Positions 1 to 6,127 of a stretch of DNA of 10,452 bases are shown here, one piece after another. The stretch lies in contig JAJYDR010000084.1 in assembly GCA_021777285.1 (NCBI GenBank), positions 1 through 10,452 on the forward strand, given 5' to 3'. The DNA is from Actinomycetes bacterium (GTDB taxonomy: Bacteria; Actinomycetota; Acidimicrobiia; Acidimicrobiales; RAAP-2). The notes beneath the pieces were generated by a model. It saw nothing but the letters and a program-made list of their open reading frames with translations. It was not told the origin of the DNA and searched no databases. The first letter of the stretch is position 1; every line of letters begins with the position of its first letter. Made by a program: the position numbers and the translations under genes.

Positions 1-404
1 TCGACGACAACTGGGACGACGTGCTCAGCACGGTCGAACTGGCGACGGACGTCCCCAGCGAGGCATTGCGCGGCCTCGAGGAGTTCTCGCACGTCGAACT
101 GATCTTCTTCGCGGACTGGGCTGAGGACGTGCCACCGGCGCCGTGGCATCGGCGGCCCCGTAACAACCCGAACTGGCCCGACGTGGGCGTCTTCGCTCAG
201 CGCAACAAGGACCGCCCGAACCGACTGCTGTTGACGACTCTGCCCATCGAGGGTCTCGCCGAGCGGTCCTTCACCGTGCGCGGCCTCGACGGCATCGATG
301 GGACACCCGTACTCGATATCAAGCCAGTGTTCCAATGGAGCATCCCGCGCGGCACGCTCTCGACGCCGCCGTGGAGCGACGAGCTCGGCGAGACCTACCG
401 CTAG
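1..404 (+). CDS. trmO: TrmO-like tRNA methyltransferase (TsaA/UPF0066 family), 5'-truncated by window edge
   Basis: The reading frame is open from base 3 (Asp-Asp-Asn-Trp...) to a TAG at 402-404, so this is the C-terminal ~134 residues of a gene that begins outside the window. The GTG at 21 is internal. Recognisable family motifs are a 'FSHVELIFF' strand, 'VGVFAQR' followed by 'RPN', and 'VRGLDGIDGTPVLDIKP', which together are typical of the TsaA/TrmO fold. The characterised member, E. coli TrmO, uses S-adenosylmethionine to N6-methylate the t6A37 base of threonine tRNAs in the cytoplasm. The usual 'RPNxIGLS' segment reads 'RPNRLLLTT' here, so this is a divergent paralogue and its exact substrate is inferred. 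The N-terminal strands are missing. It is convergent with the thioesterase gene, with 59 bp between them and no convincing terminator. Confidence 0.85.
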   Translation, partial: DDNWDDVLSTVELATDVPSEALRGLEEFSHVELIFFADWAEDVPPAPWHRRPRNNPNWPDVGVFAQRNKDRPNRLLLTTLPIEGLAERSFTVRGLDGIDGTPVLDIKPVFQWSIPRGTLSTPPWSDELGETYR

Positions 405-463
405 GCCCTACCCGACACCGCGTCATCACGACTGAGTGGTCCCACCCTTCGGTCCCGGTCGAC

Positions 464-925
464 TCACTGACCAAAGTCGTCGGGCATCTGGATAGCCACG
501 ACCTCGCCGGTCACCGTCGGCTCATCCCCCGCCCACAGGGTGGAGGCGATTGTCACCTTCCGGCCCTTGATCTCGCTGACGCGGCCGCGGATCTGGAGTG
601 TCGGCCCGAGTGGGGTCGCCGCGGCGTAGCGAACGTAGAGCGACCCGGTGACGAAGCGGAACGCTGGGAGCGAGTCCATGTCTCGACCCTCGTCGCGGTA
701 CATGGCGGCAGCGGCCGTGCCGGTGCTGTGGCAGTCGATCAACGACGCCAAGAGTCCGCCGTAGACGAAGCCGGGGATCGCCGTGTGGAAGGCGGACGGG
801 GTGAACGTCGTGAGGCTCTCGTCACCGTCCCACACCGTCTTGATCTGATAGCCGTGCTCGTTGAGACGGCCGCAGCCGTAGCAGTGGGCCAGGTGCTCGG
901 GGTAATAGTCCTGGAATGCCTTCAT
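464..925 (-). CDS. PaaI-family hotdog-fold acyl-CoA thioesterase
   Basis: This gene encodes a protein of about 153 residues with the single-hotdog-domain pattern of PaaI-type thioesterases. Near the N-terminus is a 'CYGCG' motif followed by 'N-x-H-G', common in this group. The central hotdog helix region 'PGFVYGGLLASLIDCHS' supplies the Gly-Gly and the acidic residue usually found at the thioester site. A strand-rich C-terminal half follows ('SLYVRY', 'GRVSEIKGRKVTIAST'). Family members hydrolyse aryl- or acyl-CoA thioesters in the cytoplasm; the substrate here cannot be read. Two starts are possible, GTG at 928 and the adjacent ATG at 925. GGAGG at 930-934 lies 1 nt before the GTG but 4 nt before the ATG, so I prefer the ATG. 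It lies about 66 bp downstream of the PfkB kinase on the same strand and may be the last gene of that transcript. Confidence 0.88.
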   Translation of the reverse strand: MKAFQDYYPEHLAHCYGCGRLNEHGYQIKTVWDGDESLTTFTPSAFHTAIPGFVYGGLLASLIDCHSTGTAAAAMYRDEGRDMDSLPAFRFVTGSLYVRYAAATPLGPTLQIRGRVSEIKGRKVTIASTLWAGDEPTVTGEVVAIQMPDDFGQ

Positions 926-929
926 CACA

Positions 930-934
930 CCTCC
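930..934 (-). promoter_or_regulatory. Shine-Dalgarno GGAGG of the thioesterase gene
   Basis: The minus strand reads GGAGG, then T, then GTGATG. The spacing favours the second codon (ATG at 925) over the overlapping GTG at 928. Confidence 0.7.
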
Positions 935-991
935 GTTGTTGATTCGAACACTGCGTCGCCCGCGTTACATCGTGCATCAGTCGCCACCGGC

Positions 992-1903
992 TCACGACCT
1001 CGCTTCGAGCCAGGCGTCGAGCTGCTCGCGGGTAGGGGCCTGGGCGGGACCGAACGACGCGATCGCGATCGCGGCCGCGGCGTTGGCGCGACGCGCCGCA
1101 TCACGCGCCTCGAACCCGGACGCCAACCCCGCGAGGAAGACGCCGTTGTGCGCGTCCCCCGCCCCGTTGGTGTCGACGATCGTCACGTCGTAGCCCGCGA
1201 CCCGAGTAACCGCACCGTCGGCGCCGACCAGACAGCCAGCTGGCCCGTCGTGGACGACCACGCCCGCGCGCACCCGCTTGAGCAGCGCGCGCGTCGCCGC
1301 CTCCAGCTCCGCTTCGCTCGCGAGCGCGCGACACTCACTCGCACTCGCGAGCAGCCAATCGGTACGCTCGAGCACGTCGTCGAGCACGGTTGGCTCGGCG
1401 TCACTGAAGCGCGCGCCCGGGTCGAAGGCCACGACGACCCCCTCGGGGATTGTGCGCACCCACGGCGCGATGACCGCCGAGAGTTCCGGGTGCGCGAGGT
1501 TGTACCCGGAGAGATAGAGATAGTCGCCAGGCCCGAGGTCGAGTTCGGCCAGGGACGATGCATGCAGTCCGAGCTCGGCGCCGGGCGCCGTGATGAAGGT
1601 CCGTTCGCCGTCCCCGTCAACGACGACGACGCAGACACCGAGGTCGTCATCCCCCTCCAGCGGCCCGTGGGCGATCCCCTCGGCATCGAGGCTCGCCCGG
1701 GCGCGCTCGGCGAAGGGGCCGCGACCGAGTCGACCGCCGTAGCGGGCGTCCAAACCCTGACGCGAAGCGGCCGCGAGTACGTTGAAGCCGCCGCCGGTGG
1801 ACAACGACGACCAGGAACTGCGTACATCACCACCGCGTTCGGGGAGCTCCGCCACGCGCAACGTCAGGTCGACGAGCACGCTGTCGAGGACGACGAGTTC
1901 CAC
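992..1903 (-). CDS. PfkB/ribokinase-family carbohydrate kinase
   Basis: The product is 303 residues, the usual length for this family of ATP-dependent sugar and nucleoside kinases. The N-terminal substrate-binding signature is at about residues 37-65: 'GGGFNVLAAASRQG', then 'GGRLGRGPFAE', which corresponds to the usual GG-x-x-N-x-A...G-D-x-F/Y-G region. The C-terminal PfkB signature 'DTNGAGDAHNG' is at 244-254, with Asp250 as the expected catalytic base and the GAGD anion hole intact. His replaces the more common Phe after GAGDA. The phosphate acceptor is not identifiable from sequence; ribose, fructose-like sugars and nucleosides are all possible. The GTG start at 1903 is 2 bp after the TAG of the upstream hydrolase gene and has no good ribosome-binding site of its own, which suggests translational coupling. 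Confidence 0.9.
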   Translation of the reverse strand: MELVVLDSVLVDLTLRVAELPERGGDVRSSWSSLSTGGGFNVLAAASRQGLDARYGGRLGRGPFAERARASLDAEGIAHGPLEGDDDLGVCVVVVDGDGERTFITAPGAELGLHASSLAELDLGPGDYLYLSGYNLAHPELSAVIAPWVRTIPEGVVVAFDPGARFSDAEPTVLDDVLERTDWLLASASECRALASEAELEAATRALLKRVRAGVVVHDGPAGCLVGADGAVTRVAGYDVTIVDTNGAGDAHNGVFLAGLASGFEARDAARRANAAAAIAIASFGPAQAPTREQLDAWLEARS

Positions 1904-1905
1904 GT

Positions 1906-2802
1906 CTATTCGTGCTCGGCGAGGAAGGCGCCCACCACGTCGCGGTAACGCTCGGGCTCCTCGACGAACGGCATGTGACTCGACTCCTCAAAGACGGTCC
2001 AGCGAACGTCGGCGATGCGGTCGTAGAAGGGCTGGACCGTCGCCGGGGTCGCCTCATCGTATCGACCCGAGATGAGCAGGGTCGGTGCGGCGATTGCGTC
2101 CAGCCGTTCGATGATCGACCACGTGCGCAAGGTGCCGATGCAATAGAACTCGTTGGGACCGTTCATCGTGTGATAAACGGTGGGGTCCTCGTTGAGTTGG
2201 GTCATGGTGGCGACAACCTCGGGCGGGTTGGGCAGCACGCGACAGACGTGGCGGTCGTAGAACACTTGGGTCGCCGCGAGGTACGCCGGGTCATCGGTCG
2301 TGCCATTCGCCTCGTGGTGATCGAGAGCTTCGCGCACGTCGCCGGGGAGGTCCTGACGGAGTCGGTTCGCCTCGGCGACCCAGAGTTCCATCGAGGCCGG
2401 TGAGTTGCTGATCACGAGCGACTGGAGCCCGGAGGGTCGCGTGACGGCGTACTCGGCGCCGAGCATGCCGCCCCACGACTGGCCGAGTAAGTGGTGCGGT
2501 CCGACGTCGAGTTTGTCCAGCAGGTTCGCTAACTCCTCGAGGAAGCGTTCGACGGTCCAGAATTCCGCCCCTCGATCCCTGAGGTGGGTCGAGTTGCCAC
2601 AGCCGAGCTGGTCGTAGTGAATCACCGGCCGTCCGGTCGTGGCGAGGCCCGCGATCTCGAGGAGGTAGTTGTGCGCCGCGCCGGGTCCGCCGTGCAAGAC
2701 CACGAGTGGGATCTGTCCCCCCTCGAGGTCGCCCGTGACCCGGTACCAGGTCTCGTAGGGACCGAAGTCCACGGTGCCAGTGCGTGACGGTTCGAGGATC
2801 AT
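1906..2802 (-). CDS. pip: Proline iminopeptidase-like alpha/beta hydrolase (peptidase family S33)
   Basis: This 298-residue protein has the alpha/beta-hydrolase layout of the proline-iminopeptidase / L-amino-acid amidase group. The oxyanion motif 'HGGPG' is at 37-41. The nucleophile elbow 'GQSWGG' places Ser109. 'GRYDEATP' gives the catalytic Asp249 and 'ESSHMPF' gives His276. The lid segment holds 'MNGPNEF' at about 213-219, a hallmark of this subgroup. Members release N-terminal proline or other residues from peptides or amides, usually in the cytoplasm. No signal peptide is visible. The ATG at 2802 follows a modest AAGG at 7 nt. It heads a minus-strand cluster with the PfkB kinase (2 bp later) and the thioesterase. 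Specificity for proline is inferred from family resemblance; amidase or epoxide-hydrolase-like activity is possible. Confidence 0.9.
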   Translation of the reverse strand: MILEPSRTGTVDFGPYETWYRVTGDLEGGQIPLVVLHGGPGAAHNYLLEIAGLATTGRPVIHYDQLGCGNSTHLRDRGAEFWTVERFLEELANLLDKLDVGPHHLLGQSWGGMLGAEYAVTRPSGLQSLVISNSPASMELWVAEANRLRQDLPGDVREALDHHEANGTTDDPAYLAATQVFYDRHVCRVLPNPPEVVATMTQLNEDPTVYHTMNGPNEFYCIGTLRTWSIIERLDAIAAPTLLISGRYDEATPATVQPFYDRIADVRWTVFEESSHMPFVEEPERYRDVVGAFLAEHE

Positions 2803-2867
2803 GAGCCGACCTTAACCCAGTGGTCACGTTGCACAAAGCTGATGGCCCGGGTGATTTTTAGCGAGTC

Positions 2868-2896
2868 ATTATGTTGTGGCGTCGTTCACCCGCAAC
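2868..2896 (-). promoter_or_regulatory. Candidate promoter for the hydrolase-kinase-thioesterase cluster
   Basis: The minus strand carries CATAAT (2873-2868), five of six matches to the -10 consensus. TTGCGG lies 16 nt upstream as a weak -35 (three of six matches). Transcription would start about 60 bp before the hydrolase ATG at 2802. This is a local AT-rich patch in a GC-rich gap, but promoter prediction by eye is unreliable in GC-rich actinobacteria. Confidence 0.3.
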
Positions 2897-2915
2897 GTCG
2901 TTGGTAGCGTTGCGG
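2890..2915. repeat. Inverted repeat, 8-bp arms with 10-bp spacer
   Basis: CCGCAACG (2890-2897) and CGTTGCGG (2908-2915) are perfect reverse complements separated by TCGTTGGTAG. The repeat lies in the divergent gap between the S33 hydrolase and the membrane-protein gene, upstream of the likeliest start of the latter. It could be an operator or an RNA leader hairpin. No T-run follows, so it is not a standard terminator. Confidence 0.55.
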
Positions 2916-2957
2916 TGCACGTTTTCGATGCTCGACGACACGAGGCACCGGTCCACC

Positions 2958-3623
2958 ATGGCACGACGAACCCCCCTTCACGCACGGCCCCGCGAGCGAT
3001 CGCGCACGGCCCCCGGGCGTGGCGCGAGCGGTCACTCGCGTCGCCCCGGGGTTGAAGGCAACACTCGACTAACGAGTTCATTGGGTGCGGTCCTGCTGGT
3101 ACTGCTGTTCCTCGAAGGCCTCACGATCGTCAGTATCGGGTCGTGGCTCACCCCACACATCGTCATCGGGGTCCTACTGATCCCGCCGGTGCTGCTCAAG
3201 ATCGCGTCGACCTCGTGGCGGATGGTCCGGTACTACATGGGCCACCGCGAGTATCGGCGAAAAGGTCCACCCGCTCCGCTCCTGCGGATCCTCGGCCCAA
3301 TCATCGTGGTACTCACGGTGGTGTTGCTCGCCTCGGGTGTCGGGCTCGTCGTCGGCGCACCCACCTCGTGGCGCCCGCAACTGTTCACCATTCACCGGGC
3401 GTCGTTCGTCCTGTGGTTCGCCGCGATGGCCATTCACGTCCTCGGGCACCTCGTCGAGACCGCTCGATTCGCACCGCGCGATTTCATCCCCTACACGCGA
3501 CGCCAGGTGAACGGTGCGTCATCACGTCAGTGGGCGCTCGCCGCGGCGTTGACCGTCGGGGTGATCGCCGCGTTTGCCATCCTGCCGTACGCCGCGAACT
3601 GGCGCGCCAGCTTCTTTGGCTGA
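2958..3623 (+). CDS. Multi-spanning integral membrane protein of unknown function, possible b-type-cytochrome-like
   Basis: From the ATG at 2958 the product has about 221 residues: an Arg-rich N-terminus of some 35 residues, then five probable membrane helices. Roughly, these encode 'LGAVLLVLLFLEGLTIVSI', 'TPHIVIGVLLIPPVLLKIA', 'LGPIIVVLTVVLLASGVGLV', 'HRASFVLWFAAMAIHVLGHL' and 'WALAAALTVGVIAAFAILPY'. Histidines occur at the start of helix 2 and at both ends of helix 4 (three of them). That resembles heme-binding four-helix membrane cytochromes such as cytochrome b561 or DUF4405 proteins, but heme binding is only inference. The start is uncertain: in-frame ATGs also lie at 2871 and 2928, none has a strong Shine-Dalgarno sequence, and codon bias looks weak before about 3060, so TTG at 3080 cannot be excluded. 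It ends 1 bp from the convergent MBL-fold gene. Confidence 0.7.
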   Translation: MARRTPLHARPRERSRTAPGRGASGHSRRPGVEGNTRLTSSLGAVLLVLLFLEGLTIVSIGSWLTPHIVIGVLLIPPVLLKIASTSWRMVRYYMGHREYRRKGPPAPLLRILGPIIVVLTVVLLASGVGLVVGAPTSWRPQLFTIHRASFVLWFAAMAIHVLGHLVETARFAPRDFIPYTRRQVNGASSRQWALAAALTVGVIAAFAILPYAANWRASFFG

Positions 3624-3624
3624 T

Positions 3625-4395
3625 CTACTGACGCGCGAGGGGCACCGAACCGCCGGGCTCGACCGAGACGACACGCGCGGTCGCCTCGCGGTCCACGAGA
3701 TGCCGTGCCACCTCCTCGGGTGTGCCCGTTAACAGCGGGAACGTCCCGAAGTGGATCGGCGTGAACCTCGCGACGCCGAGCAGCATCACCGCGTACGCCG
3801 CCTCGCGCGGGCCCATGTTGTAGTGACCGTCGATCGGCATCAGCGCGATCTCGGGCGCGTAGAGCTCGCGGATCAGCGCCATGTCCCCGAAGACGTTGGT
3901 GTCGCCCGAGACGTACACCGGTCCGCCACTGCCCTCGGGCAGGTGGGCGATGAATCCGACCGGGTTCCCGCCGTAGATGTTGGCCAGGCCTTCGCCGGCC
4001 TCCACGCCACAGGAGTGGTCCGCCGTGACCATCGTCAGGCCGATGTCGGCGACGCGCGCTGTGCCACCCTTGTTCATATCAACGATGTTGGCCAGACCCT
4101 GGGTCGCGAAATAGGCCGCCATCTCGGGCACGCACACCACCGTGGCTCCCGTGGCCAGCGCCAAGGGGACCACCGAGCCCATGTGGTCGAAGTGGCCGTG
4201 GGTAACCGCAATCACGTCCACCGGCCCGACGCCCTCCATCGACACCGGGCACTTCGGGTTATCGAACCACGGGTCGAAGATCACCCGCGTCCCGGTCGAC
4301 GTGACCATCAGCACGGTGGCGTGCCCCAGCCACGTCAACGTCCCCGGCTCGCCGAGCCGGCCCGCGCCCATCAGTTCCTCACTCATCGTGTCCAT
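3625..4395 (-). CDS. MBL-fold metal-dependent hydrolase (UPF0173/UlaG-like)
   Basis: The product has 256 residues with a metallo-beta-lactamase fold. An early 'TWLGHATVLM' is followed by 'FDPWFDNP'. The metal-binding 'THGHFDHMG' supplies His66, His68, Asp70 and His71. Further probable ligands are His127 ('TADHS'), Asp165 ('SGDTN') and His215 ('PIHFGTFP'), so a complete two-metal site is visible. The 'LGHA' start and the 'PIHFGTFP' ending fit the UPF0173 / UlaG-like group of cytoplasmic hydrolases. The UlaG member is a lactonase acting on L-ascorbate 6-phosphate; the substrate here is unknown. The ATG at 4395 is supported by GGAGG 6 nt upstream. The gene is divergent from the YbjQ gene and convergent with the membrane-protein gene. 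Confidence 0.92.
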   Translation of the reverse strand: MDTMSEELMGAGRLGEPGTLTWLGHATVLMVTSTGTRVIFDPWFDNPKCPVSMEGVGPVDVIAVTHGHFDHMGSVVPLALATGATVVCVPEMAAYFATQGLANIVDMNKGGTARVADIGLTMVTADHSCGVEAGEGLANIYGGNPVGFIAHLPEGSGGPVYVSGDTNVFGDMALIRELYAPEIALMPIDGHYNMGPREAAYAVMLLGVARFTPIHFGTFPLLTGTPEEVARHLVDREATARVVSVEPGGSVPLARQ

Positions 4396-4401
4396 GTTCC
4401 G

Positions 4402-4406
4402 CCTCC
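4402..4406 (-). promoter_or_regulatory. Shine-Dalgarno GGAGG of the MBL-fold gene
   Basis: GGAGG on the minus strand ends 6 nt before ATG 4395. This decides that start over the in-frame ATG at 4386. A TATCGT hexamer farther upstream (4430-4425) is a possible -10 element. Confidence 0.7.
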
Positions 4407-4462
4407 ACGTCGGTCGCTGTCCTCACGATAGGGCGACGCGCTACCAGGACGCTCCATCGGCC

Positions 4463-4483
4463 TACAGTGGCGAAGAAAGGAGG
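4463..4483 (+). promoter_or_regulatory. Possible -10 element and strong Shine-Dalgarno of the YbjQ gene
   Basis: TACAGT at 4463-4468 fits the TAnnnT pattern of a -10 element, with no convincing -35. AAAGGAGGT at 4476-4484 is a near-perfect ribosome-binding site, 5 nt from GGAGG to the GTG at 4489, and fixes that start. The -10 is tentative; the ribosome-binding site is secure. Confidence 0.55.
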
Positions 4484-4488
4484 TCGCT

Positions 4489-4812
4489 GTGCTCATTGTC
4501 ACGACGAACGACCTGCCCGGTTACCGGATCACCAAGGTGATCGGCGAGGTGAACGGGCTCACGGTGCGCACCCGCAACGTTGGCGCTCAACTTGGCGCCG
4601 CCTTGAAGGCGATTGGCGGCGGCGAGCTGCGCGGGCTCACCCAACAGCTCCAGCAGTCCCGCGGCGAGGCGCTCGATCGCATGTCCGAGGCCGCCCAAGC
4701 CCTCGGCGCGAACGCGGTGCTCGCGATGCGCTACGACTCGAACGAGTTGGCCAACACCTACCAGGAAATCCTGGCCTACGGCACGGCGGTCGTCGCCGAA
4801 CCCGCCGACTGA
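4489..4812 (+). CDS. YbjQ/UPF0145 family protein
   Basis: This 107-residue protein matches the YbjQ family throughout. It opens 'MLIVTTNDLPGYRITKVIGEV', continues with a 'GGELRGLTQQLQQSR' helix, then 'ALDRMSEAAQALGANAVLAMRYD', and ends with an 'EILAYGTAV' strand. The family forms small ring-like oligomers and is sometimes labelled heavy-metal-binding, but its molecular role is not settled, so no function is assigned. Length is normal for the family, and no signal peptide or membrane segment is seen. The GTG start follows a very strong Shine-Dalgarno sequence, suggesting robust translation. It is 6 bp upstream of the NADHX-repair gene on the same strand, so the two are probably cotranscribed. 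Confidence 0.93.
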   Translation: MLIVTTNDLPGYRITKVIGEVNGLTVRTRNVGAQLGAALKAIGGGELRGLTQQLQQSRGEALDRMSEAAQALGANAVLAMRYDSNELANTYQEILAYGTAVVAEPAD

Positions 4813-4818
4813 ACCACC

Positions 4819-6120
4819 GTGATCCCGATCCTCACCACCACGACGATGCGTCGCGCCGACGCGCGCGCGGTGGCACGCCGCGGGGTCGACGCCCTCGTCC
4901 GTGACGCTGGTCTCGCGATCGCGTTGGTCGCGAGCGAACACCTGCGCTCCACCTACGGCGCGCGCGTCGCGGTCGTGGCCGGTCCGGGACTCAACGGAGC
5001 CGACGGGCGCGTCGCCGCCGAACAGTTGCGCCGACGGGGTGCGCACGTGAGCGTCATCGAGGTCGCCGAACAGCCCCCGGCCCTTCGGGGCTTCGACCTC
5101 GTCATCGACGCCGCCTTTGGCCTCGGGTGCTCGCGGCCCTACCGCGCGCCCCACGTACCCCCGACGACCATCGTGGTCGCGGCCGACCTCCCCTCGGGCG
5201 TCAACGCCGATACGGGTGAAGTGCTCGGCCAACCAATGAAGGCGCACGTCACCGTCGCGCTCGGTGCGCTCAAGCCAGCACACGTCACCGGCCACGCGGC
5301 GGCCTACGTCGGCGAACTACGGATGTTCTCGCTCGGTATCGAGAGCGATGACGGTGACGGACTGCTCGAGGCGAGCGACCTCACCGACTTCGTGCGCTGG
5401 AACCGTAACGACCACAAGTGGCACCACGCCGTGGACGTGATCGCCGGCTCGACGATGATGCCGGGGGCGGCCGACCTGGTGACCCGGGGAGCCCTCGCGG
5501 GCGGTGCGTCGATGATTCGACTCGCGACCCGCGGTGAACTGGGCGGAGCCGTCGCCATCGCGAGCGAGGTAGTTCGAACCGACGGCCCACCCGATGCGCG
5601 CAGTCGCGCGGTCGTGGCCGGACCCGGCCTCGGCCGTGACGCGGTTGCGTGGCTCGCCACGCGACTCACCGACGTGCGAGTCCCGGTGGTGCTCGACGCC
5701 GACGGCCTGGACGAATCGGTGCTAGCGGTGCGACGAGGCGAACCCTGGGTGCTCACGCCCCACGACGGCGAGTACGAACGGCTCGTGGGATCGAGCCCGT
5801 CCGCCGATCGACTCGACGCGGCGCGCACCCTCGCGCGCGCGAGCGGCTGCGTCGTGCTGCTGAAGGGTCCCACCACCGTCGTCGCCGCGCCCGACGGCCA
5901 CGTACGGGTCATCCAGTCCGGCACTAGCGCGCTCGCGACCGCCGGCACCGGTGACGTACTCGCCGGCCTCGTGGGCGCGAGCATCGCGCGCGGCCACGAC
6001 CCCTTCGAGGCCGCCGCCCTCGGCGCGTACGTGCACGGGGCGGCGGGATCTCGACTGTCGAGGTACGCCCGCTCGTCGGACCTGCCCGCCGCGATCGGCG
6101 AGGTGCTGCGCGAGCGCTAG
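4819..6120 (+). CDS. nnr: Bifunctional NAD(P)H-hydrate epimerase / ADP-dependent dehydratase
   Basis: This 433-residue fusion has the YjeF_N plus YjeF_C (carbohydrate-kinase-like) layout that repairs damaged NADHX and NADPHX. The N-terminal domain (about 1-175) shows 'ILTTTTMRRADARAVARRGV', 'GPGLNGADG' at 55-63, 'IDAAFGLG' at 96-103 and 'ADLPSGVNADTG' at 122-133. The C-terminal domain starts near 'HKWHHAVDVIAGS' and contains 'VVAGPGLGRD', 'VLDADGLD', 'LTPHDGEYERL', 'VVLLKGPTTVV' and the 'GTGDVLAG' catalytic motif at 376-383 with Asp379. The usual epimerase loop GNNGGDG is altered to GLNGADG, and 'HKG' to 'HKW'. At 433 residues it is shorter than E. coli Nnr (about 515). The GTG start lies 6 bp after the YbjQ stop without its own clear ribosome-binding site, implying coupling. 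Confidence 0.93.
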   Translation: MIPILTTTTMRRADARAVARRGVDALVRDAGLAIALVASEHLRSTYGARVAVVAGPGLNGADGRVAAEQLRRRGAHVSVIEVAEQPPALRGFDLVIDAAFGLGCSRPYRAPHVPPTTIVVAADLPSGVNADTGEVLGQPMKAHVTVALGALKPAHVTGHAAAYVGELRMFSLGIESDDGDGLLEASDLTDFVRWNRNDHKWHHAVDVIAGSTMMPGAADLVTRGALAGGASMIRLATRGELGGAVAIASEVVRTDGPPDARSRAVVAGPGLGRDAVAWLATRLTDVRVPVVLDADGLDESVLAVRRGEPWVLTPHDGEYERLVGSSPSADRLDAARTLARASGCVVLLKGPTTVVAAPDGHVRVIQSGTSALATAGTGDVLAGLVGASIARGHDPFEAAALGAYVHGAAGSRLSRYARSSDLPAAIGEVLRER

Positions 6121-6127
6121 CGCGGCG

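Noticed and set aside
433..467. Possible terminator hairpin (TGAGT...ACTCA) between the convergent TrmO-like and thioesterase genes
   Set aside because: Only five base pairs around a 25-nt loop, with no T-run, and it overlaps the thioesterase stop codon.
335..1948. Long plus-strand open frame (537 codons) opposite the thioesterase and kinase genes
   Set aside because: Its translation is Arg/Val/Asp-rich with no recognisable domain, it overlaps the end of the TrmO-like gene, and it lies antisense to two genes with clear family motifs. This is a typical GC-rich shadow frame.
2981..3013. 11-bp direct repeat CGCACGGCCCC with a 22-bp period
   Set aside because: Only two copies in an Arg/Pro-rich, GC-rich stretch that is probably coding; chance or codon bias explains it.
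4462..5295. Minus-strand open frame of 277 codons over the YbjQ and nnr genes
   Set aside because: It is antisense to both, Gly/Asp/Arg-rich, and has no recognisable motif.
6114..6123. Palindrome GCGCTAGCGC at the nnr stop codon
   Set aside because: A 10-bp palindrome without a loop or T-run in GC-rich DNA is likely chance; half of it is the coding end of nnr.
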